A stretch of 34,249 bases of DNA from Thermoplasmata archaeon (GCA_027306505.1 DAHUZP010000070.1:1-34249); one strand, 5' to 3'; shown: positions 7,756-16,477, counted from the first letter of the stretch. Numbers and translations are program-made. Notes: generated from the sequence alone by a model not told the origin.

Positions 7756-8124
7756 TCAGACCTTGTCAAAGTACTTCTTGAGGATCGTCCGGAACTCGCT
7801 CTCGGCGAGCAGTCCGACCTGACGTCCTCGCTCGGTCCCGCGCTCCACGAAGATGAACGTGGGGATCGAGTAGACACCGTAGCTCTCGGCCGTCTGCTCG
7901 TTCTCGTCGACGTTGAGACGAGTGAAGCGCACCTTGCCGCCGAGGGTGTTAGAGAGCCTTGAGAGGAGGGGTTCCGCCTGTCGGCAGGGCCCGCACCAGT
8001 CCGCGTAGAAGTCCACGACGACCGGCACCGGAGATTGGAGCACGACCTCGTCGAAGGTCGCGTCGGTCACCGTCGCGAGCGATGCGGGCTGGCCCTCTCC
8101 CGTGGATTCCGCTTTCTCCGTCAC
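7756..8124 (-). CDS. trxA: Thioredoxin
   Basis: Small dithiol-disulfide oxidoreductase that reduces protein disulfides in the cytoplasm. The 122-aa product has the canonical active site WCGPC (residues 43-47) after VVVDFYAD, the cis-proline segment YSIPTFIF, and the usual length of about 105 aa for the fold plus a short acidic N-terminal tail. The GTG at 8124 was chosen. A longer ATG-initiated frame (8331) would run antisense through the start of mutY and add Arg/Ser-rich residues with no thioredoxin counterpart. It is divergent from mutY across a 133-bp gap and precedes the SDR fusion on the same strand. A reductase partner is not identifiable in the window. Confidence 0.93.
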   Translation of the reverse strand: MTEKAESTGEGQPASLATVTDATFDEVVLQSPVPVVVDFYADWCGPCRQAEPLLSRLSNTLGGKVRFTRLNVDENEQTAESYGVYSIPTFIFVERGTERGRQVGLLAESEFRTILKKYFDKV

Positions 8125-8257
8125 CGTGGCTCCCCGTAGCACCACGGGACCGACGGTTCTTGAACCTTCGCGGTCCACTGTGCCCCGGGTCCAAATGCGA
8201 GCGACCTCCAGCGCGGCCCGCGACTCCCCCCTCCGACCGGCCCGCGGCCCGCCATTG

Positions 8258-9373
8258 ATGGAGCGGCAGGTGGGCGACCGGCTCGTCGCGTGGTTCCTCG
8301 CGAACGGGCGCGAACTTCCCTGGCGAGGCACGTCCGATCCCTACCGGATCTGGGTCGCCGAGGTGCTCCTTCAGCAGACGCGTGTCGAGCAGGCCCGGCC
8401 GTACTACGAGCGGTTCCTCCGCGCCTTTCCCACGCTCGGAGACCTCGCGAGGGCCCGCGTGGAGGAGGTCCTGAAGGTCTGGGAGGGCGCAGGTTACTAC
8501 GGCCGGGCGAGGCGGATGCACGCCGCGGCCCAGCTTCTCCACGCCCGGCCCGGGGACCCTTGGCCGCGCTCGGTCGCCGAGCTGGAGCTCCTCCCAGGGT
8601 TCGGCCCCTACACCGCCCGGTCCGTCTCGGCCCTCGCCTTCGGCACCCGGACCATTGCGCTCGATGCGAACGCCCTGCGGGTCCTCGCCCGGCTCTTCCT
8701 GCTACGACCGTTCGACCGTTCCACCGCACGGCGTGCGGAGGAGAGGGGAATGGTGGCCCTCCAGGGTCACCCTCCCCGTGCCTTCAACGAGGGGCTGATG
8801 GAGATCGGCCAACGATTCTGTACGGCTCGGGCCCCGCGCTGTGGGGCCTGCCCTCTCGGAGACCTTTGCCTCGCCCGAAGGGAGCTGCCGGACCCGGCGA
8901 CGTTCCCCCCTGCTTCGCCGCGGGCCCGGCGACCCCGGGTGGAGGTGGCTGTGGGCATCCTCCGTAGAGGGAGCCGGATCCTCCTAGACCGGAGGCCTGA
9001 GGAAGGCCTGCTGGGGGGGATGTGGGAACTTCCGGGTGGGAAGCTCCTGCCGGGGGAAGCGGCCCGGCACGCGGTCGTTCGCGAGTTCCGCGAGGAGACC
9101 GGACTCTCGACACAGGTCGTTCGGGCGCTCGGGGTGGTCGAGCACGACTACAGTCACTTCCACGTTACCCTTCACGTCTTCCTCCTTGAAGGGGGCGGCC
9201 GACCCCGTTCTCGGGGCCCGGTCCCCCTGCGCTGGGCGGGCCCGGAGGAGCTCCGTCGTCTGCCCCTCCCCGCGGCGACCCGTCGCATCTTGGAGCGGAC
9301 CACGTGGAAGATGGACGACCCACCGCCCGCATCGAAGGGCGTGGATAGCCGGAAGGGGCGGAGAGGGAACTAG
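8258..9373 (+). CDS. mutY: A/G-specific adenine glycosylase MutY with intact C-terminal Nudix box
   Basis: Removes adenine mispaired with 8-oxoguanine in base-excision repair. 371 aa from the ATG at 8258. The HhH-GPD domain has EVLLQQTRV (catalytic Glu35), the hairpin LPGFGPYTA (112-120), LDAN with catalytic Asp136, and the Fe-S signature C188-x6-C195-x2-C198-x5-C204. The C-terminal domain (about 228-345) is the MutT-like fold that recognises 8-oxoG and carries a YSH (298-300) equivalent of the MutY FSH loop. It also has a complete Nudix box, G261-x5-E267-x7-REFREETGL, which most MutY proteins have lost. It may therefore also hydrolyse oxidised nucleotides. The C-terminal tail is basic. It is divergent from thioredoxin and followed by a methyltransferase gene after about 100 nt. 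Confidence 0.93.
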   Translation: MERQVGDRLVAWFLANGRELPWRGTSDPYRIWVAEVLLQQTRVEQARPYYERFLRAFPTLGDLARARVEEVLKVWEGAGYYGRARRMHAAAQLLHARPGDPWPRSVAELELLPGFGPYTARSVSALAFGTRTIALDANALRVLARLFLLRPFDRSTARRAEERGMVALQGHPPRAFNEGLMEIGQRFCTARAPRCGACPLGDLCLARRELPDPATFPPASPRARRPRVEVAVGILRRGSRILLDRRPEEGLLGGMWELPGGKLLPGEAARHAVVREFREETGLSTQVVRALGVVEHDYSHFHVTLHVFLLEGGGRPRSRGPVPLRWAGPEELRRLPLPAATRRILERTTWKMDDPPPASKGVDSRKGRRGN

Positions 9374-9476
9374 CGAGGGCGCGCCACCTCGCCTGCGACC
9401 TCCGGGGTCGCGAAGCGCCGCCCTTCAGCCCAACCCTCCGAAGGATAGATAGGCGCCGCGAGTGGAGCTGACGACC

Positions 9477-10460
9477 ATGCCAAGAGGGTCCACCAGGACG
9501 CCACCGGCCGGCACCTGTCGTCGTCGCCGGCTCCGGGAACGGTTCAGCACCCTCGTTCCCCGGGAGCGGCGTCGGCTGGTGGGTAGCCCGCTCATGGAGC
9601 TCCGCAGGACCCTGGCCGAGCGGTTCCTGCGACGGAACCTGGAGAAGGTCACGGGCCCGATCCTCGAGGTAGGCCCCGGCACCGGAAGGTTCTCCCCCGT
9701 CATCCTCTCGACCGGGGCACCGACCGTCCTCCTCGATCTCTCTCGACCCATGTTGCGGGCCGCCCGTAGCCACCTGAGGCGGCAGGGGCTTGCGACGCGC
9801 CCCTGGGGGTACGTTCTCGGCGCCGCCGAGGACTTCCGCCCGTTCCATGAGGGAAGTTTCGGCGCGGTGGTGATCGTGGGGCTCTTCGGGTTCTTCTCCC
9901 ACGATGGGGAGCGGTTGCTCGGAGCCGCCTTCCGTCTCCTCCGGCCGGGAGGGTACCTTCTGGTCGAGGGGGTGGGCCCGAGCAATGCGACCTTCGAGAT
10001 CTTCCCGACCGCGAGCGCGAATGCGCGCCAGATCTACCGTGAGCCCGACCGGTTCCACTTCTGGTCGGTGATACGGAACGGATACCAGCCCTTCGATCCA
10101 GAGCACTTCGCGCCGTGGGAGTTCCGGTTTTGGAGGGCCCCCCAGCTCACCCGGGCGTTGGAGCGGGAAGGGTTCGAGGTGGTCGAGCGCATGGCGCTCG
10201 CCCCCACCCTCGGTAACCAACCGGAAGCGCTGCGGGTCTACCACCGCGACGCGAAGGCGTGGAACACCCTCCTCCTGGGAGAGGAGGAGGTGGGTCACTG
10301 GGAGGAGTGTCTGGGGGTGGGTCCGACCTACCTCATCGCCGCCCGGCGCCCTCGACGGGCCCTGGGGCGCTCGGGACGAGCCCGAAGGGGACGCCGCCGA
10401 CCGGTCAGCCCCAGAACTTCCCGGGGTTCAGGATCCCCTCGGGGTCGAGGGCGCGCTTGA
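9477..10460 (+). CDS. Class I SAM-dependent methyltransferase
   Basis: A 327-aa protein with a Rossmann methyltransferase core. Motif I is ILEVGPGTGRFS (about 62-73), the acidic strand end is VLLDLS, motif IV is AVVIVGLFGFF and the post-core strand is LLRPGGYLLVEG. The substrate is unknown; the arrangement resembles methyltransferases acting on small molecules or lipids. The N-terminus (about 40 aa) and the last 40 aa are Arg-rich; the tail overlaps the 3' end of the convergent FAD oxidase gene by 56 nt. The ATG at 9477 is preferred over a GTG at 9462 because a TATA-like GGATAGATAG (9443-9452) lies about 29 nt upstream, which would put the GTG before the transcript start. Confidence 0.78.
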   Translation: MPRGSTRTPPAGTCRRRRLRERFSTLVPRERRRLVGSPLMELRRTLAERFLRRNLEKVTGPILEVGPGTGRFSPVILSTGAPTVLLDLSRPMLRAARSHLRRQGLATRPWGYVLGAAEDFRPFHEGSFGAVVIVGLFGFFSHDGERLLGAAFRLLRPGGYLLVEGVGPSNATFEIFPTASANARQIYREPDRFHFWSVIRNGYQPFDPEHFAPWEFRFWRAPQLTRALEREGFEVVERMALAPTLGNQPEALRVYHRDAKAWNTLLLGEEEVGHWEECLGVGPTYLIAARRPRRALGRSGRARRGRRRPVSPRTSRGSGSPRGRGRA

Positions 10461-11709
10461 GCTCGCGGAGCGCGCGGAACGCGATGGCGCCGTGCTCGCG
10501 TCGGTACGCTGGCGCCTTGAGCGAGCCCAGGCCGTGCTCCGCGCTCGCGGTACCGCCCAACGACCAGGCGATCTCCCATAGCCCCATCCGAAGGCGATGG
10601 GCCTGAGGCGAGACCGGATCGCAGACGAAGTTGGGATGGAGGTTGCCCTCGCCCAGGTGGGCATACATCACGAGGTCCACGCCCTCCTTCCGGGCGAGCG
10701 CGCCTACTCGATCGAGCAGGCGGTCCCACGCCGTGAGCGGTACCGCGACGTCCTCCCGGACCCGTGGGCCCAGCCGTCGGTCCATCAGGACGCCGGCCCG
10801 ACCCCTGGCCCTCCAGAGAGCTTCCGCGTCCTCGAAGAGGCGGACCTCGGTCTTGAGCCCTAGGGCAGCGAGGCCACGCCCCCACCGTGCGGCGGTGTCC
10901 TCGGTCACCTCGCGCGGCGTCTCCACCTCGAGCAGAAGCGCTCCGGCATGGGGCTCGAGAGGAAGCCCCTCCATGCGGGCGACCTCCGTGGCCACACGGG
11001 CGTCGACCCACTCCACGGCCGAGAGCCCCTCTCCTCGCGCCCAGAGCAGCCCCAGGGCGAGCGCGCCCAGAGAGGTGCCCTCGGGCACCGAGGCGAGGAG
11101 GCCCACGCGCCGGGCCGGGAGAGGGGAGAGGCGTACGGTGAGCTCCGTCAGGATGCCGAGGGTCCCCTCGCTCCCGATGAGCGAGCCCAGGAGGTCGACA
11201 CCGGCCGAGCGCTTCCAGGCGAGCGTGCCCGCCTCCACCAGCTCACCGGTCCCGAGCACCGCCCGGGCACGGAGGACCCAGGAGCGTGTGGGCCCGTACC
11301 GGAACGAACGGAACCCGGAGGCGTTGGTCGAGGCGTTTCCTCCCAGCGTCGAGATCTCCCAGCTCCCGGGGTTCGGTGGATAGAACAAACCCCGGGGACG
11401 TAGCAGTTCCTGCAGGCGAGCGTTCACCACCCCGGGCTGGACCCGGGCCCAGAGGTCCTTCTCGTTCAATTCCAGGACCTGGTCCATCGCAGACAGGTCC
11501 ACGACGAACCCTCCCCGGACCGGCACGCTCTCCCCATCGAGGGAGGTACCGGCGCCACGGGGGACCAGGGATACCCGATGGCGCCTCGCCCAGCGGACCA
11601 TCGCCTGTACCTCCCCTTCGCTACGGGGCACGAACCGGCCCCTCGCGCGGCCGGAGGCCCCTGACGCATCTCGGCCCACGCGTTGGATGGCCGCCGGATC
11701 CGCCTCCAT
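10405..11709 (-). CDS. FAD-linked oxidase (GlcD/D-lactate dehydrogenase family)
   Basis: Flavoprotein of the PCMH/VAO type that oxidises a 2-hydroxy acid such as glycolate or D-lactate. The FAD-binding domain shows PRGAGTSLDG (50-59) and STLGGNASTNASG (120-132). The C-terminal domain has HLGEGNLHPN (from residue 351) and SAEHGLG (E391/H392), matching the family's active-site HxGDGN and EHG motifs. The C-terminus LDPEGILNPGKF is diagnostic. The ATG at 11709 gives 434 aa; a TTG at 11784 would add 25 Arg/Pro-rich residues. It is the third gene of a probable operon after the Lrp-type regulator and receiver-like protein, 105 nt from the latter with this start. The substrate is not determined, and no partner Fe-S subunit (GlcF/LldE) is adjacent. 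Confidence 0.88.
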   Translation of the reverse strand: MEADPAAIQRVGRDASGASGRARGRFVPRSEGEVQAMVRWARRHRVSLVPRGAGTSLDGESVPVRGGFVVDLSAMDQVLELNEKDLWARVQPGVVNARLQELLRPRGLFYPPNPGSWEISTLGGNASTNASGFRSFRYGPTRSWVLRARAVLGTGELVEAGTLAWKRSAGVDLLGSLIGSEGTLGILTELTVRLSPLPARRVGLLASVPEGTSLGALALGLLWARGEGLSAVEWVDARVATEVARMEGLPLEPHAGALLLEVETPREVTEDTAARWGRGLAALGLKTEVRLFEDAEALWRARGRAGVLMDRRLGPRVREDVAVPLTAWDRLLDRVGALARKEGVDLVMYAHLGEGNLHPNFVCDPVSPQAHRLRMGLWEIAWSLGGTASAEHGLGSLKAPAYRREHGAIAFRALRELKRALDPEGILNPGKFWG

Positions 11710-11814
11710 CCGGTGCGAAAGCCCGGGAGGGGGCGAGGCCCGAGGTCCGGGGGACCGGCGGGGGCGGGGGGTTCGCGCGCTCAAGGGCCGACCGAACGGA
11801 GGGACCCCGCTACC

Positions 11815-12177
11815 TCAGGTCGCGGGGATACCGTGCAGCGCCTCGAGGAGTTCAGAGATCTCGAAGGGCCGGAGGAGCACGCGGTCCGCCCCCAGGCGCT
11901 TCGCCTTCGTCTCGAACTCGTTGCCGTAGAAAGGGCTCACCAGCACGATGCCCGGCCGGGGCTTCGCCCCGTCCCCCTCCTTGAGGATCTCCTCCCAACT
12001 TCCGTCGGTGAGGTCCGCGTCCACGAGCAGGATCCCGCGGACGCCCTCCTGGAGGAGGCGCTTCGCCTCCTTGAGGCCTCGTCCCTCGGCCTTCACCCGG
12101 TAGTGGTGGAGACGTAGCAGCGCCCGGAGCACTTCTCGGGTCTCCGGCGTCCCCCCGACGAGCCAGATGTCGGTCAT
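11815..12177 (-). CDS. Degenerate response-regulator receiver domain protein
   Basis: A stand-alone 120-aa CheY-like domain. The candidate phosphoacceptor Asp53 is kept (LLVDADLTDG). The first-strand acidic pair that holds Mg2+ is replaced by Gly8-Gly9 (IWLVGGTPETRE), the conserved Thr is Ser81 and the conserved Lys is Arg103 (LLRPFE). Phosphorylation by a histidine kinase is therefore doubtful, and it may be a pseudo-receiver used for protein contacts. The start ATG overlaps the stop of the upstream Lrp/AsnC gene in an ATGA, so translation is coupled and the two products probably act together. No histidine kinase is in the window. The longer frame starting at 12264 lies inside the regulator gene and was not used. 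Confidence 0.82.
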   Translation of the reverse strand: MTDIWLVGGTPETREVLRALLRLHHYRVKAEGRGLKEAKRLLQEGVRGILLVDADLTDGSWEEILKEGDGAKPRPGIVLVSPFYGNEFETKAKRLGADRVLLRPFEISELLEALHGIPAT

Positions 12178-12758
12178 TCTGCCTCCTCCGAGATGGGGCC
12201 CGAGGGCATGGGCACCCGTACAGGCATCCCCGTAAGGGCCCTCGGCAGCCTCGCTTCCTCCCACTCCAGGAGGATCTTCGTGAGAAGTTCCTTGGGATTG
12301 TCCTTGAGCATGCTCCGGGTCGAGAAGGTGTAACAGTGTCGGATCTCCACGAGCTCAGAGTACTGGGACTGAAGGATGTGAAGAAAGCGGTCCACCTCGT
12401 CCTGGTTCCGGAAGCCGGCCACCACCGCGTGCGTCGTCTGTCCCTCGGGAAGCCGATAGACCGCCATCACGTTCTCATGCCGGAGCAGGTGTCCCTGGAT
12501 GCTGGCGCCACGCTCCTCGGCCCACCCCTTCGGCAGGATACGGAGCTCGAGCAGGGTGAAGATGTTGACGCCCAGCACCGAAAGGTCGAGGACAGGGCGG
12601 TAACCGCGGATGATGCCGGTCCGCTCGAGCTTCATCCTGATCTTCCGGGCGGCGGTGGGGCTCACGCCCAGGACCTTCGCGAGATCGGTGTTGGAGGCCA
12701 CCCCGTTATCGAGGAGCGCCATCAACAATTGCCGTTCGTGGGGGCTCAACGCTGGCAT
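12174..12758 (-). CDS. Lrp/AsnC family transcriptional regulator
   Basis: 194 aa. An N-terminal winged helix-turn-helix (LSPHERQLLMALLDNG, then NTDLAKVLGVSPTAARKIRMKLERTGII at 23-50) is followed by the GYRPVLDLSVLGVNIFTLLELRI linker strand typical of Lrp/AsnC proteins. Next comes an alpha/beta effector-binding domain (about 70-150: NVMAVYRLPEGQTTHAVVAGF and DEVDRFLHILQ). A C-terminal extension of about 40 residues is not standard. Family members bind DNA as oligomers and often respond to amino acids. It starts an operon with a receiver-like protein (ATGA overlap) and an FAD oxidase. TGTTC/GAACA half-sites around its upstream TATA-like element suggest autoregulation. The nearby histidine lyase and oxidase genes are possible targets, but this is inference. 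Confidence 0.9.
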   Translation of the reverse strand: MPALSPHERQLLMALLDNGVASNTDLAKVLGVSPTAARKIRMKLERTGIIRGYRPVLDLSVLGVNIFTLLELRILPKGWAEERGASIQGHLLRHENVMAVYRLPEGQTTHAVVAGFRNQDEVDRFLHILQSQYSELVEIRHCYTFSTRSMLKDNPKELLTKILLEWEEARLPRALTGMPVRVPMPSGPISEEAE

Positions 12759-12810
12759 GGTCAGGTTCCGCTCCTACCCTGCGAGAGGGATGAATCGACC
12801 ATAGCCACAT

Positions 12811-12878
12811 TGTTCATAAACGTAACCACCGCATGTCGAACAGTTGCCATATAGAATAATCCTCAGAAATGCTGTTCG
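12811..12878 (-). promoter_or_regulatory. Promoter/operator region of the Lrp-type regulator
   Basis: This AT-rich island contains TATA-like elements on the minus strand (TTCTATATGG at 12848-12857, GTTTATGAAC at 12812-12821). A 7-bp inverted repeat CGAACAG (12837-12843)/CTGTTCG (12872-12878) flanks the first, and a further TGTTC lies at 12811-12815. Alternating half-sites fit Lrp-type binding. The rest of the 236-bp gap (12759-12994) shows nothing recognisable. Confidence 0.45.
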
Positions 12879-12994
12879 TTCCTGGCCGCCCTGGACGCCC
12901 TGGAAAGCGACCCCCTTGCCGCATCGGGGTGGGGCCGGGACCGATCGCCAGTGGCGGTCAGAGCAGAGCCCGAAGGACCTCCTGAGCGAGCCCG

Positions 12995-15900
12995 CTACCG
13001 GTCGAGCTCGTCCGGGGTGGGTCCCCCTTCCTCTTCCTCGGCGGGAATGAAGGCCAAGAATCCGGAGGTGGTCTTCTCCTTCTCCCGGTCCTTCATTTCC
13101 GCGTCGGGATGTGAGCCGGATTTGCCCTTCCCCGATCGTTCGACCCGGTCGAGGGCCTCGCGCCGGCGGTGCTCGGCGAGCAGGGCGATCCCGGCGAGCG
13201 CCGCCACGACCACGGCCACGATCACGACCAGGTACCACGGCAAGAGGGAGGGGCCCGAGGAGGGGGTGGTCCCTCTGGAGGGGGGCAGAGGGACGACCGA
13301 GAGGCTCGCGCTCGACGACTCGTTGCCGGCGATCGCTTCGACGACATCGGAGCCGGGGACCATCCCCAGCACGATCGACAGGTCGAGGGTGCCGTTCTGG
13401 AGCGTTCCCTGGACCCGGGTCACGTCCCCGAGCGAGTCGGAGAGGATCACCGTCCTCCCGGTGATGGGGTTGCCTTGACCATCCTCCCCGCCCACGATCA
13501 GGTCGACCGTCGAGCCCTCGTAGGCAGGGGAGGGAAGGACCGTCACATTGAGCTGGTCCAGGAACGACGGGAGCACCGTGAAAGGCCCTTCCTGGGCCCC
13601 GAGGGCCCCGGCGGTCGCCCAGAGGCTGAGGTTCGTCCCCGCCCGGGGGAAGATGACGTCCAGGCGCGCGAAGCCGTTGACCAGGGTCGCGGTCGAGGGG
13701 ATGACGGCGCCTCCCGGGACGGCGAGCGAAGCGTTCCCGTTCCATCCGGGGAGCGGAAGCCCGCTGCCGTTCTCCATCTCGACGGTGAGCAGGTTCCGCG
13801 CCCCCGCGGTCAGTACCGCCGGGATCCCGGCGAGGGCGAGGTGGGCCGCGGGGGCGGTGACCGGGATGGTCAGGTTCACGCAGAGAGCGAGCGCACAGGC
13901 CTCGATGGTGTCGGCGGGGGAGGCGGTCGTGACCACCACGAGCGCACGGCCGGTCCCGTTCACGAGCGTGAGCGTTCGCGGGAAGAGGGTCCCCGTGCTG
14001 TCAGAGATCGAGAAGGTCAGGTTGCGCGGCGCGATCGCCCCGTAGGGATCGAGCGAGCTCGCGTTCAGCAGGAACGGGGTCCCCACCTGGGGGGCGGGCG
14101 ACACCCGGGTGGAGAGGTTCCAGGACTCGTCGCGCAGGGTCCACGTATCCCCCAGGATGGTGTAGGGGCCGAGCCGGGTGGACCCGATGCCCCCCATCGT
14201 GAGGGAGCCCTGTAGGCCGGGATCGTAGAGGCAGGACCCCATCGCCCGTGGGACGGGAGCGGGGGCCGTGGGCGAGAGCCCCACCCCGTTCCCCGCCGCG
14301 AACTGGAAGCTCAGGTTGGCGCCCGCCCTCCAGACCGCGTTGCTGTAGCCCACCGAGAGCACCAGCAGCCCCGAGATGCCGAACGCGTAGAGGTCCTCGT
14401 GCTCTATCGGGTCGAAGGAGGAGCAACCGAAGGCCGTGGCGGGGTCCTTCAGCACCGTGGGAAGGAGCGCCCACTGCCGGGTCGTGAAGTTGAAGCTCCA
14501 GCTGTCGTTGACGGGGTTCACCTTGGTCGTGCACCCCTGCACCTGGGGGGCGATCCCGCCGGCGAGCAGCGCCGAGCCTGGGGTGGGGGTAGGGGCGAGG
14601 ACCATTCCGGCCCTGGGCCCCGGGGCCACGCCTTTCGTCACATTGGTCCAACCGGAGAGGGTGTACTCCCAGGTGTCGTTGAGGAACCGCGACGCGACGA
14701 GCGTGGGGAGGCCCGGGCCACAGGTGGTCAGCCCTCCGAACATGTAGAAGGCGTCCGAGTGCGGGACCGTCATGATCGACTGGCTCGCGCGACCGGTGGG
14801 CGAGACGCCGCCGGAGGTGTTGGTCCAGGCGCCGCCCAGCCGGTACGTCCAGGTGTCGTTGAGGACGCCGTACCCGGTGAACCCCCCGAACAGGACGAAC
14901 TCGTCGGCCGGGGGGGGCAGGTAGGAGAAGGCCGCTCCCGCGCGCGCGGGGGGGGCTCGCGCCGTCGGCTCCCAGATCCACGTCCCGTCCGGCATGAGGG
15001 CCCAGGTCTCGTTCGAAACGAACAGGCTGAGCGTCGCCTGGTCGACCCCGGTCGCGCCCCCAAAGAGGACGATGGCCCCGTTCGAGGTGTCCAGGGCGAT
15101 GGAGGGGAACGCGAGCGCGGGCGGGGCGCTGTCGTTGAGCGCGGGGGTCCAGTTCGTCCGGGGGGAGAACTGATCGAACTCCGTCCGGACCGGTAGCGGT
15201 CCCACCGAGGTCTCCGGGTGGGAGGGCTCCCCTCCGAAGATGTACATCACGCCCTGGACCGGGTCGTAGGTGGAGGCCATGCCCCACTCCCCGGAGACGT
15301 TCGCCACGGGAAGCTCCTGCCAGCCCGTGGTGGTGCCGGCGCTGGTGTTCCATGGGAGGAGCCAGGTCTCCTCCGAAGCGTACACGGTCGCCGTGAGCAC
15401 GTCGAAGCCGTAGGCCCCACCGAAGAGCACGGCCCCGTGCATCCCCGGCAGGTAGGCCATGGCCCCCGCGGCGGTGCCGCCGGTCATGCCGACCGGCTGT
15501 GGCATCTTGCCGAGGTAGTTGAACACGTCCCCGGGCGTTAGCTGGTAGGTATCGTAGTAGAAGTGGTCGCCACCCCCCGAGGTCGCCCCTCCCCCGTACA
15601 GGATGATGCCTGCGTTCCCCGGAAGGGTCGCGCCCTCCATGCCCCATAGCTGGCGCGGGGGGACCCCGGTGGGATTGAGCTGCGTCCAGCCCCCGGTCGC
15701 GGTCCACAACCAGGTGTCCCCGAAGTCCGTAGTGACCACCTGCCCGCCGTAGAGGACCAGGCCGCCCATCGCAGGATCGCTCACGAAGGTCGCGAGCGCG
15801 CGGGGAGCCGGTGCGGTGGCGGAGCTGGGACACGGTTGCCAGCTACCGACCCCCCCAAGGACCCAGCAATCGCCGTAAGCTCCGCCGGGGGCCCCGGGGC

Positions 15901-16477
15901 CGATCCCCCCGAACAGGACGAGGTCCCCGGAGAGCGCGTCGTAGGCCATGGAAGCGTCGTACCGGGGCATGGGGGCGGTGGCCATGTCGAGCTCCGTCCA
16001 GTGGCCGTTGCTAGCGAGATAGCTCCAGGTCTCGTTCAGGGGGACGTCGGTGACGTTCAGTCCCCCGAACAGGATGGTGGAGCCCCGGGCGGGATCGTAG
16101 ACCATGGAGGCCCCGATCGCGGCCTGAGGGAGGTTCGGGACCGTGGCGTTCGTCCAGACGATGGTGGAGGGGTCCTTCGCATAGACATCACCGCCGTTCC
16201 GCGCGAGGGAGAGCAGGTGGGTGTAGGACGGGGAGACGGACGCGGGGATGGTGGTCGACGCGGCGGACCTAGGGGGACTCCCAGCCAGGGTCCCGGTGCC
16301 CGCAACCGGAGCTCTCGCCGCGGGAGGGCGAAGGGGCTCCGGGGCTGGCCCTGCGGCCCCTGCGCTCGTAGTTACTAGAAGGAGGGATGAGAGGAGCAGC
16401 AGCGAGACCGCTGCCAGCACGGCCATCACCGGAGCCTCCCGGCGGAGCATCGACCTACGATGTGGTGGGGGTGCCAT
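12995..16477 (-). CDS. Giant Kelch-repeat surface protein with signal peptide and C-terminal membrane anchor
   Basis: A secreted, membrane-anchored protein of about 1160 aa. The N-terminus has a basic start (HRR, RRE) and a hydrophobic run AVLAAVSLLLLSSLLLV ending in AGA, a signal peptide. About ten Kelch blades follow, each with a VLFGG/ILYGG/YMFGG-type strand and downstream W-Y/W pairs (DTWLW, DTWTY, DTWEY), predicting one or two beta-propellers. Then come Ig-like/invasin-like beta domains (about 820-1080). One transmembrane helix (WYLVVIVAVVVAALAGIALL) and a charged cytoplasmic tail of about 60 aa end the protein. N-x-S/T sequons are very frequent, suggesting surface N-glycosylation. Function is unknown; adhesion or glycan binding is plausible. 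The start is uncertain: ATG 16477, ATG 16450 (with AGGT upstream) and GTG 16597 are all in frame. Confidence 0.88.
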   Translation of the reverse strand: MAPPPHRRSMLRREAPVMAVLAAVSLLLLSSLLLVTTSAGAAGPAPEPLRPPAARAPVAGTGTLAGSPPRSAASTTIPASVSPSYTHLLSLARNGGDVYAKDPSTIVWTNATVPNLPQAAIGASMVYDPARGSTILFGGLNVTDVPLNETWSYLASNGHWTELDMATAPMPRYDASMAYDALSGDLVLFGGIGPGAPGGAYGDCWVLGGVGSWQPCPSSATAPAPRALATFVSDPAMGGLVLYGGQVVTTDFGDTWLWTATGGWTQLNPTGVPPRQLWGMEGATLPGNAGIILYGGGATSGGGDHFYYDTYQLTPGDVFNYLGKMPQPVGMTGGTAAGAMAYLPGMHGAVLFGGAYGFDVLTATVYASEETWLLPWNTSAGTTTGWQELPVANVSGEWGMASTYDPVQGVMYIFGGEPSHPETSVGPLPVRTEFDQFSPRTNWTPALNDSAPPALAFPSIALDTSNGAIVLFGGATGVDQATLSLFVSNETWALMPDGTWIWEPTARAPPARAGAAFSYLPPPADEFVLFGGFTGYGVLNDTWTYRLGGAWTNTSGGVSPTGRASQSIMTVPHSDAFYMFGGLTTCGPGLPTLVASRFLNDTWEYTLSGWTNVTKGVAPGPRAGMVLAPTPTPGSALLAGGIAPQVQGCTTKVNPVNDSWSFNFTTRQWALLPTVLKDPATAFGCSSFDPIEHEDLYAFGISGLLVLSVGYSNAVWRAGANLSFQFAAGNGVGLSPTAPAPVPRAMGSCLYDPGLQGSLTMGGIGSTRLGPYTILGDTWTLRDESWNLSTRVSPAPQVGTPFLLNASSLDPYGAIAPRNLTFSISDSTGTLFPRTLTLVNGTGRALVVVTTASPADTIEACALALCVNLTIPVTAPAAHLALAGIPAVLTAGARNLLTVEMENGSGLPLPGWNGNASLAVPGGAVIPSTATLVNGFARLDVIFPRAGTNLSLWATAGALGAQEGPFTVLPSFLDQLNVTVLPSPAYEGSTVDLIVGGEDGQGNPITGRTVILSDSLGDVTRVQGTLQNGTLDLSIVLGMVPGSDVVEAIAGNESSSASLSVVPLPPSRGTTPSSGPSLLPWYLVVIVAVVVAALAGIALLAEHRRREALDRVERSGKGKSGSHPDAEMKDREKEKTTSGFLAFIPAEEEEGGPTPDELDR

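Noticed and set aside
6292..7962. 556-codon plus-strand frame across the SDR and thioredoxin genes
   Set aside because: Shadow reading of both minus-strand genes; composition is Arg/Glu/Gly-rich with no motif.
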